Assembly: GCF_013433315.1 (NCBI RefSeq)
Contig: NZ_WXVV01000036.1
Span: forward strand, 1-55,684
DNA from: Pseudomonas crudilactis
Lineage (GTDB): Bacteria > Pseudomonadota > Gammaproteobacteria > Pseudomonadales > Pseudomonadaceae
DNA: 55,684 nucleotides
Reading direction: 5' to 3'
Shown here: piece after piece, positions 33,851-42,843 of the stretch
Layout of the letters: the number at the start of each line of letters is the position of its first letter
Numbering within the stretch: the stretch's first letter is position 1
Position numbers and translations under genes: made by a program
Notes under the pieces: model-generated
Seen by the model: the letters and a program-made list of their open reading frames with translations, nothing else
Told to the model about the DNA's origin: nothing
Database searches by the model: none

Positions 33851-36565
33851 TCAGATGACGGCGACTGGCTGCACATCGGCAGCCAGCAAACGTTTTATTT
33901 CCGGGACACACGAGCCGCATTGCGTGCCGCAGCCCAAATTGTTTTTCAAACCTTGCAGATCCAGCCCTTGGCGAATGCCGGCGCAGACCGCGTTGAGGCT
34001 GACGTTCTTGCAGTTGCACAGGGTTTTATCCGCAGCGATCTGCGCCCCGGCACTGCCCGGCGGCGCACTCATCGGTGCAAGTAACCAGCGCCGCAGTTGT
34101 TCGTCCGCACGGCCTTCCAGCCACAAACTTTGCAACCAATGCCGGGCGAGGGTTTCGCCGGCCAGTCGGATCGCGGTGATCCGGCCGTTTTCAATGCGTA
34201 CGCGCTTGCCGATAGCCCGACGGGGATCGTCATAAGCGAGTACCGGGCCTTCGATGAGTGACAGGCATTGGTCGATCTGAGCCAATAATTGTGGATTCGG
34301 CGCCTCGTTGCTGGCAGCGCGTATCAGCAATGCCGATCGTTCACGTCCGACAAGGCTGAGACTCACGTAGGAAAATGCCTCGCAAAGCGGTCGTAGGGTC
34401 TCGAAATGCCGTTGAACATCGCCCTCGATCAGTGCGAACAGTTGCCACGGCAGATTCACCGCTTCCAGGCGCACACCGCTGTGTTTGAGTTCCGGTTGTT
34501 TCGACAGTGGATCAAAGGCCGGCAGGGTCAGGCTGTTCACGCCGCCCTTGAGAAAGCGGTCGCCCCAGTGCATCGGTAGAAACGCTTGCCCTGGACGCAC
34601 ACTGTCATCGCTGCCGACCGCAACAATCACTGCGCCGCGACGACTTTTCAGATTGACCAGATCACCCGGCTGCAAGCGATGACGGCGCAATTCGTCTGGA
34701 TGCAGACTCAACACCGCTTCGCTGACATGCCCGAACAGCTGCGCCGCCGTGCCGGTGCGGCTCATACCGTGCCATTGATCACGCAGGCGTCCAGTGATCA
34801 ATGTCAGTGGAAAGCGTGCATCACGCTGTTCTTTGGCGGCGCGATAAGGGTCTGCGATGAACTGAGCGTGTCCGTTGGCAGTTGGGAAAATCCCGTCCTC
34901 GTACAGGCGTGGCGTTCCTTGCCGCGCGCCGACAGGGAAGGGCCATTGCTGTGGCCCGAGCTCGTCGATCAGCGCATAACTGATACCGGACATATCCAGA
35001 TCCCGCCCGTGCGTTAGTCCTTTGAATTCATCGAACAACTGCGCAGGTTGGCTGAAGGTAAACAGGCTCGGTGCTGCGGGGCGCAGACGTTTTTCCAGAC
35101 GCTGTGCGAAATCTACCGTAATCGCCCAGTCGGCTCGCGCTTCACCCGGTGGGAGGATGGCTTTGCGCACGTGGGAAATGCGTCGCTCGGAATTGGTCAC
35201 GCAACCTTCTTTCTCGCCCCAACTGGCGGCGGGTAGCAGGAGATCGGCGAATGCTGCGGTTTCGGTGGTGCGAAAGGCTTCTTGCAGAACCACAAACGGG
35301 CAAGCTTCCAGCGCCGCGCGCACCGCACTCTGATCCGGCATCGACTGCGCCGGGTTGGTACAGGCAATCCACAACGCCTTGATCTTGCCGCTGCGTACCT
35401 GGTCGAACAGTTCGATTGCGCTGAGCCCGGTGCTACCTGGTAAGCGGTCAACACCCCAATAAGCCGCCACTTCAGCTCGGTGTTCAGGGTTGGCCGCCTC
35501 ACGATGTCCCGGCAACAGATTCGATAAGCTTCCGGTTTCGCGCCCGCCCATGGCATTTGGCTGACCAGTAAGGGAGAAAGGTCCTGCGCCCGGACGGCCG
35601 ATTTGTCCGGTGGCCAAGTGCAGATTGATCAGTGCACTGTTCTTCGCGCTGCCAGCCGTGGACTGGTTCAAACCCATGCACCACAGCGACAGAAAACTCG
35701 GCGAAGTGCCGACCCATTCGGCGCATTGCTGTAATTGCTCGACACTGATCCCGCACAGCTGCGAAACCATTTGCGGGGTGTAATCGCGCACTAGGTTCTT
35801 CAGTTCGGCGAGTCCATCGGTGTGCGCCTTGACGAAGTCGCGATCAATCCAGTCTTCCCACAACAGCAGATGCAAAATCCCATGGAACAACGCGACATCG
35901 GTACCGGGCAGAATCGTCAGGTGCAGATCGGCGAGGTCGCAAGTGTCGGTGCGCCGTGGATCAATAACGATGACTTTCATCTGTGGCCGGCGGGACTTTG
36001 CCTCTTCCAGCCGACGAAAAAGTACCGGATGGGCGTAGGCCATGTTACTGCCGACGATCATCACGCAATCGCTGAGTTCCAGATCCTCATAGCTGCACGG
36101 CGGGGCGTCGGCGCCGAGGCTGCGCTTGTAGCCGACCACGGCTGAGGACATGCACAGGCGCGAATTGCTGTCGATGTTGTTGGTCCCGACCAATGCCCGT
36201 GCCAGCTTGTTGAAGGCGTAGTAGTCCTCGGTCAGCAACTGTCCGGAGATATAGAACGCCACGCTGTCGGGGCCGTGCTCGGCGATGGTCTCGGCGAACA
36301 CGTTGGCGGCATGCTCCAGCGCGGTGTCCCAGTCCGTGCGGCTGCGCGCCAGGCCTTTGCCCAGACGCAGTTCCGGGTACAGCGCGCGAGCGGCAAGGTC
36401 GCCAGTCAGGTGCAGGGTCGAGCCTTTGCTGCACAGTTTGCCGAAGTTGGCCGGATGCGCCGGATCGCCGCTGACGCCGAGAATGCGCTCGCCGTCATGC
36501 TCGATCAGCACGCCGCAGCCGACCCCGCAATAACAGCAGGTCGAGGCGGTCGTCTGGCGGTTCAT
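33851..36565 (-). CDS. nasC: Assimilatory nitrate reductase catalytic subunit
   Basis: Cytosolic molybdopterin enzyme of 904 residues reducing nitrate to nitrite. The N-terminal [4Fe-4S] cysteines are C10, C13, C17 and C45 (CxxCxxxC...C). The molybdopterin domains fill about 50-730 (for example RLCMSSAVVGYKRSLGAD, CMGLNQSTAGSAKNSALINL). The C-terminal 55 residues add a BFD-type [2Fe-2S] domain (LCNCKNVSLNAVC...GCGTQCGSC) that probably receives electrons. The start at 36565 overlaps the nirD stop by one base (TGATG). The symbol nasC follows Pseudomonas use; nasA is used elsewhere for the same enzyme. Confidence 0.94.
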   Translation of the reverse strand: MNRQTTASTCCYCGVGCGVLIEHDGERILGVSGDPAHPANFGKLCSKGSTLHLTGDLAARALYPELRLGKGLARSRTDWDTALEHAANVFAETIAEHGPDSVAFYISGQLLTEDYYAFNKLARALVGTNNIDSNSRLCMSSAVVGYKRSLGADAPPCSYEDLELSDCVMIVGSNMAYAHPVLFRRLEEAKSRRPQMKVIVIDPRRTDTCDLADLHLTILPGTDVALFHGILHLLLWEDWIDRDFVKAHTDGLAELKNLVRDYTPQMVSQLCGISVEQLQQCAEWVGTSPSFLSLWCMGLNQSTAGSAKNSALINLHLATGQIGRPGAGPFSLTGQPNAMGGRETGSLSNLLPGHREAANPEHRAEVAAYWGVDRLPGSTGLSAIELFDQVRSGKIKALWIACTNPAQSMPDQSAVRAALEACPFVVLQEAFRTTETAAFADLLLPAASWGEKEGCVTNSERRISHVRKAILPPGEARADWAITVDFAQRLEKRLRPAAPSLFTFSQPAQLFDEFKGLTHGRDLDMSGISYALIDELGPQQWPFPVGARQGTPRLYEDGIFPTANGHAQFIADPYRAAKEQRDARFPLTLITGRLRDQWHGMSRTGTAAQLFGHVSEAVLSLHPDELRRHRLQPGDLVNLKSRRGAVIVAVGSDDSVRPGQAFLPMHWGDRFLKGGVNSLTLPAFDPLSKQPELKHSGVRLEAVNLPWQLFALIEGDVQRHFETLRPLCEAFSYVSLSLVGRERSALLIRAASNEAPNPQLLAQIDQCLSLIEGPVLAYDDPRRAIGKRVRIENGRITAIRLAGETLARHWLQSLWLEGRADEQLRRWLLAPMSAPPGSAGAQIAADKTLCNCKNVSLNAVCAGIRQGLDLQGLKNNLGCGTQCGSCVPEIKRLLAADVQPVAVI

Positions 36566-36882
36566 CAGATGGCGTCCCGCAGAGCCAACTGCACCCGACC
36601 GTTTTCGACCCGCGCCGGGTGATGGTGCGCGCAACCGATGTCTGGCGCCTGCGCCTCGCCAGATTCGAGGTCGATTTGCCAGTTGTGCAGCGGACAGGCC
36701 ACGCGTTTGCCGTAGATCAAGCCTTGCGACAACGGTCCACCCTTGTGCGGGCAGCGGTCGTCGAGGGCGAAAACTTCGTCGTCGCTCGTACGAAAAATCG
36801 CAATGTCACCTCTCGGCCCGGCAATGATTCGCGAACCGAGGGCATTGATCTCGTCGAGGGCACAGATATCCAGCCAGTTCAT
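36565..36882 (-). CDS. nirD: Nitrite reductase small subunit (Rieske-type)
   Basis: Small subunit of the NADH-dependent siroheme nitrite reductase, 105 residues. It has a Rieske fold with the ligand residues C44-x-H46 and C63-x2-H66 intact (RCPHKGG, CPLHNWQ), so it can hold a [2Fe-2S] cluster, unlike the E. coli NirD that lost them. The start at 36882 overlaps the nirB stop in ATGA. It lies between nirB and nasC in the operon. Confidence 0.93.
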   Translation of the reverse strand: MNWLDICALDEINALGSRIIAGPRGDIAIFRTSDDEVFALDDRCPHKGGPLSQGLIYGKRVACPLHNWQIDLESGEAQAPDIGCAHHHPARVENGRVQLALRDAI

Positions 36883-39332
36883 GCCAGCACCTCCAGATTT
36901 TTCACGGGGATTACGTCGAATTCTTTCTTCAATTGCGGCTGCGCCAGACGTTCTTTCCACGGGTCTTGTTCGAACGACAGGGAGAATTGCAGGCGCTCGT
37001 TAAGCGCTTTGCGGCGCTCGGGGTCTTCCAGCACGGCTTTCTTGATGTGTTCCATGCCGACCCGTTGCAGGTAGTGCACGGTGCGTTCGAGGTAGAAGGC
37101 TTCTTCGCGATATAGCTGCAGGAACGCGCCGTTGTACTCGCGCACTTCTTCGGCGGTTTTCAGCTTGACGAAGAACTCGGCGACTTCAGTCTTGATCCCG
37201 CCGTTACCGCCGATGTACATCTCCCAGCCGGAGTCGACGCCGATAATTCCTACGTCTTTGATCCCCGCTTCCGAGCAGTTGCGTGGGCATCCGGAGACCG
37301 CGAGTTTTACTTTATGCGGCGACCACATGTTGAACAGATCGTGCTCAAGCTCGATGCCCAGTTGTGTCGAGTTCTGCGTGCCGAAGCGGCAGAACTCACT
37401 GCCGACGCAGGTTTTTACCGTGCGGATGGATTTGCCGTAAGCGTGGCCGGACGGCATGTCGAGATCCTTCCACACGCCGGGCAGATCCTGCTTCTTGATG
37501 CCGAGCAAATCGATACGCTGACCGCCGGTGACCTTGACCATCGGCACGTTGTACTTGTCGGCCACATCGGCAATCCGCCGCAGTTCCGAAGGATTGGTCA
37601 CGCCGCCCCACATGCGTGGCACCACCGAATACGTGCCGTCCTTCTGGATGTTGGCGTGTGCGCGTTCATTGATCAGGCGCGATTGCGGATCGTCCTTGGC
37701 TTCGCCGGGCCAGGTGGAAATCAGGTAATAGTTGAGAGCTGGGCGGCACGTTGCGCAGCCGTTCGGCGTGCGCCAGTTGAGGTAACTCATGGTGCCGGCG
37801 ATGGTCAGCAGATGCTGCTCGCGAATGGCTTGGCGGATCTGCCCGTGATTGAGGTCGCTGCAACCGCAAATGGCTTTTTCGCTTTTCGGTTTGACGTCGG
37901 CTGCGCCACCCACGGTGTTGATCAGGATCTGTTCGACCAGTCCGGCGCAGGAGCCGCAGGAGCTGGCCGCTTTGGTGTGTTTCTTCACCTCGTCGACGCT
38001 GAACAGGCCATGTTCCTGAATCGCTTTGACGATGGTGCCTTTGCACACGCCGTTGCAACCGCAGACTTCGGCGGTGTCGGCCATGACCATGGCTTTGTCC
38101 TGGCCCTGATGTCCTACGTCGCCTAATGCATTTTCGCCAAACATCAGGTGATCGCGGATCTCGCCGATGGCGTGATTCTCACGAATCTGGCGGAAATACC
38201 AACCGCCATCTGCCGTATCGCCGTACAGACAGGCGCCGACCAGCACGTCATCCTTGATCACCAGTTTTTTGTACACGCCGCCAATCGGGTCGGAGAGGGT
38301 GATGGTTTCCGTGCCTTCGCTGCCCATGAAGTCGCCGGCGGAAAACAGATCGATGCCGGTGACTTTCAATTTGGTTGACGTCACCGACCCCTGATAACGG
38401 GCGAAGCCCAGTTGTGCGAGGTGATTGGCGCAGACTTTGGCCTGTTCGAACAATGGCGCGACCAGCCCGTAGGCAATGCCGCGATGACTGGCGCATTCAC
38501 CGATGGCATAAATACGTGGGTCGTAGGTTTGCAGGGTGTCGTTGACCAGAATCCCGCGATTGCACGGGATGCCGGCCTTTTCCGCCAATTCTGTGTTGGG
38601 ACGAATACCGGCAGCCATTACCACCAGATCGGCGGGGATGATGTCGCCGTTCTTGAACTGCACCGAGCCGACCCGGCCATTGCCTGCGTCGTGCAGCGCC
38701 TGAGTCTGTTCGCACAGACGGAAGTGCAGGCCACGGGATTCAAGGGCGTTTTGCAGCAGTTGGCCGCTGGTTTTGTCGAGTTGACGTTCCAGTAACCACT
38801 CACCGATGTGCACCACGGTGACGTGCATGCCGCGCAGCATCAGGCCATTGGCGGCTTCGAGACCGAGCAGACCGCCACCGATGACCACCGCGTGCTTGTG
38901 GGTTTTGGCGGTGTCGATCATCGCTTGGGTGTCGGCGATGTCGCGATAACCGATCACACCCTGCAAGGTGTTGCCGGGGATTGGCAGGATGAACGGCGTC
39001 GAGCCGGTGGCGATCAGCAGGCGATCGTATTCGGCTTCGGTGCCGTCCTCGGCGATCACCCGGCGTTTGACCCGGTCGATCTCCACCACTTTGCGGTTGA
39101 GCAGCAACTTGATGTTGTTTTCCAGGTACCAGTCGAGGTCGTTGAGCACGATCTCTTCGAAGGTCTGCTCACCGGCCAGCACCGGCGAAAGCAGGATGCG
39201 ATTGTAGTTGGTGTGCGGTTCGGCACCGAAGACCGTGATGTCGTACAGCTCGTTGCTCAGCTTGAGCAGTTCTTCGAGGGTGCGGACCCCGGCCATGCCA
39301 TTGCCGATCATCACCAGTTTGAGTTTTTTCAT
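36879..39332 (-). CDS. nirB: NADH-dependent nitrite reductase large subunit
   Basis: Cytosolic siroheme enzyme of 817 residues reducing nitrite to ammonium. The N-terminal FAD/NADH part (about 1-410) begins LVMIGNGMAGVRTLEEL. The middle holds two BFD-type [2Fe-2S] segments (CGCNGVCKGT...SCGSCAG and CGCSDLNHG...GCATCRP). The C-terminal siroheme-[4Fe-4S] part has the ligands CVGSEFC and CPRNC. The start at 39332 (MKKLKLVMIG) has GGAG-like CCGGAGAACCTG upstream. Expression is controlled by a sigma54 promoter and an ANTAR-type leader described separately. Confidence 0.95.
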   Translation of the reverse strand: MKKLKLVMIGNGMAGVRTLEELLKLSNELYDITVFGAEPHTNYNRILLSPVLAGEQTFEEIVLNDLDWYLENNIKLLLNRKVVEIDRVKRRVIAEDGTEAEYDRLLIATGSTPFILPIPGNTLQGVIGYRDIADTQAMIDTAKTHKHAVVIGGGLLGLEAANGLMLRGMHVTVVHIGEWLLERQLDKTSGQLLQNALESRGLHFRLCEQTQALHDAGNGRVGSVQFKNGDIIPADLVVMAAGIRPNTELAEKAGIPCNRGILVNDTLQTYDPRIYAIGECASHRGIAYGLVAPLFEQAKVCANHLAQLGFARYQGSVTSTKLKVTGIDLFSAGDFMGSEGTETITLSDPIGGVYKKLVIKDDVLVGACLYGDTADGGWYFRQIRENHAIGEIRDHLMFGENALGDVGHQGQDKAMVMADTAEVCGCNGVCKGTIVKAIQEHGLFSVDEVKKHTKAASSCGSCAGLVEQILINTVGGAADVKPKSEKAICGCSDLNHGQIRQAIREQHLLTIAGTMSYLNWRTPNGCATCRPALNYYLISTWPGEAKDDPQSRLINERAHANIQKDGTYSVVPRMWGGVTNPSELRRIADVADKYNVPMVKVTGGQRIDLLGIKKQDLPGVWKDLDMPSGHAYGKSIRTVKTCVGSEFCRFGTQNSTQLGIELEHDLFNMWSPHKVKLAVSGCPRNCSEAGIKDVGIIGVDSGWEMYIGGNGGIKTEVAEFFVKLKTAEEVREYNGAFLQLYREEAFYLERTVHYLQRVGMEHIKKAVLEDPERRKALNERLQFSLSFEQDPWKERLAQPQLKKEFDVIPVKNLEVLA

Positions 39333-39403
39333 CAGGTTCTCCGGGGAGCTGCGGCTGGCCTCTTGTGGGCAGTCAGGCCTTGCTCGAGAAATTTTGCGCA
39401 AAC

Positions 39404-39444
39404 AAAAAAAGGCGTCCCGCTAGTTGCCTAGCGAGGACGCCTTT
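39404..39444 (-). terminator. Leader terminator before nirB
   Basis: On the minus strand a stem of AAAGGCGTCC and GGACGCCTTT, extended by GCTAG/CTAGC, is followed by seven T. It stands 72 bases before the nirB ATG and after the two hexaloop hairpins. Transcription would stop here unless NasT binds the leader. Confidence 0.88.
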
Positions 39445-39451
39445 GTCCTGG

Positions 39452-39490
39452 TCCCGTTCTCTCGGGAAGCGCAGCCTTCGCCGTTGAAGG
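39452..39490 (-). ncRNA. NasT-type ANTAR two-hairpin leader of nirB
   Basis: Two adjacent hairpins with six-base loops on the minus strand: P1 CCTTC-AACGGC-GAAGG (39475-39490) and P2 TCCCG-AGAGAA-CGGGA (39452-39467), separated by seven bases. Both loops carry A at position 1 and G at position 4, the recognition signature for ANTAR antiterminators. The intrinsic terminator at 39404-39444 follows immediately. NasT is encoded at 43079-43654. Confidence 0.85.
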
Positions 39491-39521
39491 TTGGGCTTTA
39501 TGTGTGTGTTGAGTGGGGTAA

Positions 39522-39538
39522 TGCAGTGGTTGTGCCAA
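39522..39538 (-). promoter_or_regulatory. Sigma54 (-24/-12) promoter of nirB-nirD-nasC-cobA
   Basis: The minus strand reads TTGGCACAACCACTGCA: a -24 box TTGGCAC and GG-N10-GC spacing to the -12 box CTGCA. The predicted start is near 39511, about 20 bases before the ANTAR hairpins. I see no clear NtrC dyad in the 120 bases upstream. Confidence 0.75.
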
Positions 39539-39663
39539 GTGGGGGCGGTGGCGGGTTTATTGGGGGTGACGGATTTTGAGGATGGATTTTTTGCACTGAT
39601 TCGAAGCGGGTTGCTCGTTCGTGGGGCATTCAGGAAGGTGGATTTTTGGTGATTGGGCGGGCG

Positions 39664-39741
39664 CCTTCGCGAGCAAGCTCGCTCCCACAGGAGGTTTGTG
39701 AACACCACAGATCCCATGTGGGAGCGAGCTTGCTCGCGAAT
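39664..39741. repeat. REP doublet 8 (geometry A)
   Basis: TTCGCGAGCAAGCTCGCTCC and its inverse with a spacer of about 30 bases, both arms with the GCAAGC core. It lies between the 3' end of the kinase/phosphatase gene and the nirB promoter region. Nothing else is seen in 39539-39663 apart from a T/G-rich tract. Confidence 0.92.
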
Positions 39742-39754
39742 GGCGCGACTCGAT

Positions 39755-41425
39755 TTAACTGTGAAACAGCAATACCAGCAGCACCAGATTCCCCAACAAA
39801 GCCACCAATGCCATGGACCGCCAGACCTTCAACGGCTCTCGCTCCAACAAGGGCCGAGGACGCACACTCAAACTGCGCCGCTCACCCTGTTCCAGCACCA
39901 ACAACCATTCTTCCGCCGTTTCAAAACGCTGCTGCGGATCCGCCGCCACCCCGCGCTCCAGACTTTGTGTCAGCCATTCCGGCAGGTCCGGCCGATAACG
40001 GCTGGCACTTACCGGCAGACCAAAGCGGGGTCGCTGAAATGCTTCGATCTCGCCATAGGGAAAATGCCCGGTGAGCAAGAAATACAAGGTCACGCCCACC
40101 GCGTACAAATCCTGCTGCGCACTCGGCGGATCGCCGCGAAACGCTTCCGGGGCGATGTAACTGGGGGTTCCGGGCAGCGTCGACGGCGCGTCTTCGGACA
40201 GGCCAGGACAATACGCCAGGCCAAAATCCAGCAGGCGCAGTTCGCCATCGTCACCCACGTGCAGATTTTCCGGTTTGATATCCCGATGCAGAATCTGCCG
40301 CCGATGCAGCAGCCCCACCGCGCGCAGCAGGCGCTCGGCGATGTCCTGCCACTGTGCCAACGGCAACGGGCCTGACTGTTGAAACAGCTGTGCCAGCGTC
40401 TTCCCAGAATATTCCCGCATCACGTAGTACAAATGCTGACGCTGATTGCAGCCATGGACTTCAGGAAAATGCCGACCGGCCACGCGTTTGAGGAACCATT
40501 CCTCGGACAGCAGCGCCTGCCCGGCGTGAGGATCATCGGCGCTGCGCGACGGCAGGGTTTTCAGCAACCATGTCTGACCTTGCCCATCGAAAACCCGATA
40601 CAGCAGCGATTGCTGACTCTGAGCGACAATCCTCTGAACCTGCCAGCCCTCGAAAGACTGGCCGGGTTTCAGCGGCGGCGGCAGGGGCCATTGCTGCAAA
40701 TGAATCAATGCATCGCCGATATTCGCTTCACCCAGCGCATCGACCCGCACCAGCAATGCACTGGCATTGTCCTGACTCCCCGCCAGATGCGCCGCGTTGA
40801 CCAGCGTTTGCGCAGCACTGCTCAGATCCGGCTGGTCACGCAGAATTGCCGCAATCGCGGTGTCACCCAACGTCGACCAGACACCGTCACTGAGCAGCAC
40901 AAAGCTTTCACCGTCACGCAGCTCTCCGTCGAGAAAATCCAGCACCAGATGCTGATCCAGCCCCAGCGCGCGTTTGAGCACATGCTGCATGCCCGGTTGA
41001 TCCCAGACATGATCCTCAGAGATCCGCTGCAAGCTGTCGGCATGCCAGCGATACACCCGGCAATCGCCGACGTGGGCGAGGGTAAAACGCCGACCACGCA
41101 TGACCAAAGCGCTGACCGTGGTGAGCAGCGGTTGCCCGCCACCGTTGGCCTGCAACCAGCGGTTTTGCGCGAGCAGCAGACGATCCAGCGCCTGCGCCAC
41201 GCTCCAGGTTTCCGGCGTGGCGTAGTAGTCGAGCGCCAAGGCCTGCAAGGTCGAACGCGCCGCCAGCCCGCCATCGGCGCACTGGCTGACGCCGTCGGCG
41301 ATGGCGAACAGATAACCTTTGCTCGCCGCCAGCGCCGGAGCCGGTGTCACCGAACGCAAAGCGTCCTGATTTTCTGCACGCGGGCCGGTGGTGCTGGCTT
41401 CGGCAAAACTCAATTGCAGGGCCAT
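39755..41425 (-). CDS. Bifunctional PP2C phosphatase / serine-threonine kinase, membrane anchored
   Basis: Protein of 556 residues. An N-terminal PP2C-type phosphatase (about 1-235) has GPRAENQDA, FAIADGVS, LLSDGVWSTLGD and GSQDNAS metal-binding segments. A Hanks-type kinase (about 255-515) has HRDIKPEN, LLDFGLA and GTPSYIAPEAF. One C-terminal helix (about 537-555) anchors it with the enzymatic part in the cytosol. Both catalytic modules look intact. It starts seven bases after the stop of the nitrate transporter gene and shares its leader. The same pairing occurs in other Pseudomonas nitrate clusters; its protein target is unknown, with the transporter or reductase as candidates. Confidence 0.88.
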   Translation of the reverse strand: MALQLSFAEASTTGPRAENQDALRSVTPAPALAASKGYLFAIADGVSQCADGGLAARSTLQALALDYYATPETWSVAQALDRLLLAQNRWLQANGGGQPLLTTVSALVMRGRRFTLAHVGDCRVYRWHADSLQRISEDHVWDQPGMQHVLKRALGLDQHLVLDFLDGELRDGESFVLLSDGVWSTLGDTAIAAILRDQPDLSSAAQTLVNAAHLAGSQDNASALLVRVDALGEANIGDALIHLQQWPLPPPLKPGQSFEGWQVQRIVAQSQQSLLYRVFDGQGQTWLLKTLPSRSADDPHAGQALLSEEWFLKRVAGRHFPEVHGCNQRQHLYYVMREYSGKTLAQLFQQSGPLPLAQWQDIAERLLRAVGLLHRRQILHRDIKPENLHVGDDGELRLLDFGLAYCPGLSEDAPSTLPGTPSYIAPEAFRGDPPSAQQDLYAVGVTLYFLLTGHFPYGEIEAFQRPRFGLPVSASRYRPDLPEWLTQSLERGVAADPQQRFETAEEWLLVLEQGERRSLSVRPRPLLEREPLKVWRSMALVALLGNLVLLVLLFHS

Positions 41426-41432
41426 CGACGGT

Positions 41433-42644
41433 TCAGACCCGCGCCGCCGTCACCGCTGCCGAGCCCCAGGTGGTTCTCCAGCGACGCTTGACGCCGTGCA
41501 GGCCAAACCACGCCAACACGCCGAGGCTGGCAAACAACCACAGGGCCAGTTGATAGCTGCCGGTGCTCTGTTTGATCGCGCCCATGCCGGCCGCCAAGGC
41601 AAAACCGCCGATGCCGCCGGCCATGCCGATCAGTCCGGTCATCACGCCGATCTCCAGACGAAAACGCTGCGGTACCAGTTGGAAAACCGCGCCGTTGCCT
41701 GCCCCTAAACCGAGCATGGTGCAGACGAAAAGTGCCAGCGCCGCGTAGGAACTCGGCAAGTTGAAACCGACCGCGGCGATGCATACGGCAGCAACGGTAT
41801 ACATCGCCAGCAGTGTGCGAATGCCACCGAAGCGATCAGCCAGCGCGCCACCCAGCGGCCGCATCAGACTGCCGCCGAACACGCACGCAGCGGTGTAGTA
41901 ACCGGCAGTCACCGGGCTCAAACCGTATTGATCGTTGAAGTAGCCGGGCAGGGCGCTGGCCAGCCCGATGAAGCCGCCGAAGGTCACGCTGTAGAAAAAC
42001 ATGAACCACCAGCTGTCACGGTCGCCCAGCGCCTTGAAGTAGTCGGCCATGGCTTTGGCTTTCGGCCGTTGTGGCGCGTTTTTCGCCAGCCAGGCAAACA
42101 GCACCAGCGTCAGGATCAATGGGATCAGGGCGAAACCGAAAACATTGCTCCAGCCGAACGCGGCGGCGAGTACCGGCGCGAGCAGCGCGGCGAACACGGT
42201 GCCGGAGTTGCCCGCACCGGCAATGCCCATGGCTTTGCCCTGATGCTGCGGTGGATACCATTGCGAGGCCAAGGGCAGGGCGACGGCGAACGAAGCGCCA
42301 GCCATACCGAGGAACAGGCCGAGTATCAACGCCTGCTCGTAGCTATGAATGCCGATTTTCCAGGCGCCGAACAGCGCGCAAATCACAATGACCTGACCGA
42401 TCAGACCGGCGGTTTTCGGCGACAACCGATCGGCGAGCATGCCCATCACGAAGCGCAGTACGGCGCCGGCGAGGATCGGCGTGGCAACGACCAGGCCGCG
42501 TTGTTGGGTGGTCAGGTGCAAATCAGCGGCAATCTGCACCGCCAACGGGCCGAGCAGGTACCAGACCATGAAGCTCAGGTCGAAATAGAGGAAGGCCGCG
42601 AACAGGGTCGGGGTGTGGCCGGATTTCCAGAAGCTTGAATTCAT
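41433..42644 (-). CDS. nasA: Nitrate/nitrite MFS transporter (NNP family)
   Basis: Nitrate importer of 403 residues with twelve membrane segments. NNP-family features are GMAGASFAVALPLASQWYPP in the first half and LGLGAGNGAVFQLVPQRF in the second, with arginines in membrane helices that bind nitrate. The start at 42644 (MNSSFWKSGHTPTLF) is the family start. It is the first gene of an operon with the kinase/phosphatase and is preceded by its own sigma54 promoter and ANTAR leader. The symbol follows Pseudomonas use for the transporter. Confidence 0.93.
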   Translation of the reverse strand: MNSSFWKSGHTPTLFAAFLYFDLSFMVWYLLGPLAVQIAADLHLTTQQRGLVVATPILAGAVLRFVMGMLADRLSPKTAGLIGQVIVICALFGAWKIGIHSYEQALILGLFLGMAGASFAVALPLASQWYPPQHQGKAMGIAGAGNSGTVFAALLAPVLAAAFGWSNVFGFALIPLILTLVLFAWLAKNAPQRPKAKAMADYFKALGDRDSWWFMFFYSVTFGGFIGLASALPGYFNDQYGLSPVTAGYYTAACVFGGSLMRPLGGALADRFGGIRTLLAMYTVAAVCIAAVGFNLPSSYAALALFVCTMLGLGAGNGAVFQLVPQRFRLEIGVMTGLIGMAGGIGGFALAAGMGAIKQSTGSYQLALWLFASLGVLAWFGLHGVKRRWRTTWGSAAVTAARV

Positions 42645-42745
42645 CGCGCACCTCAGCTGAAAAGAGTCTCGAAAGGAGTCATGCAACAGCAGGTGGGGCG
42701 CCGCCACGGCCGCACCACCGGCCCCGGGCTGTGGGGCCAAAACGC

Positions 42746-42778
42746 AAAAACGCCGCTACCTGATGCGCCGGTTGGGCG
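42746..42778 (-). terminator. Leader terminator before the nasA transporter gene
   Basis: On the minus strand CGCCCAACC pairs imperfectly with GGTAGCGGCG around a loop containing GGCGCATCA, followed by five T. It lies about 100 bases before the nasA ATG and directly downstream of the two ANTAR hairpins. Confidence 0.65.
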
Positions 42779-42788
42779 AACGGGTGAG

Positions 42789-42826
42789 CGACGTCTTTGT
42801 CGTAGGTGGGGCAACCGCCGTTGGTT
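42789..42826 (-). ncRNA. NasT-type ANTAR two-hairpin leader of nasA
   Basis: P1 AACC-AACGGC-GGTT (42813-42826) and P2 CGAC-AAAGAC-GTCG (42789-42802), ten bases apart. Both six-base loops have A1 and G4. The P1 loop is identical to that of the nirB leader. A terminator-like stem with T-run follows at 42746-42778. Confidence 0.82.
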
Positions 42827-42843
42827 ACCTGTGCGTTTTACAT

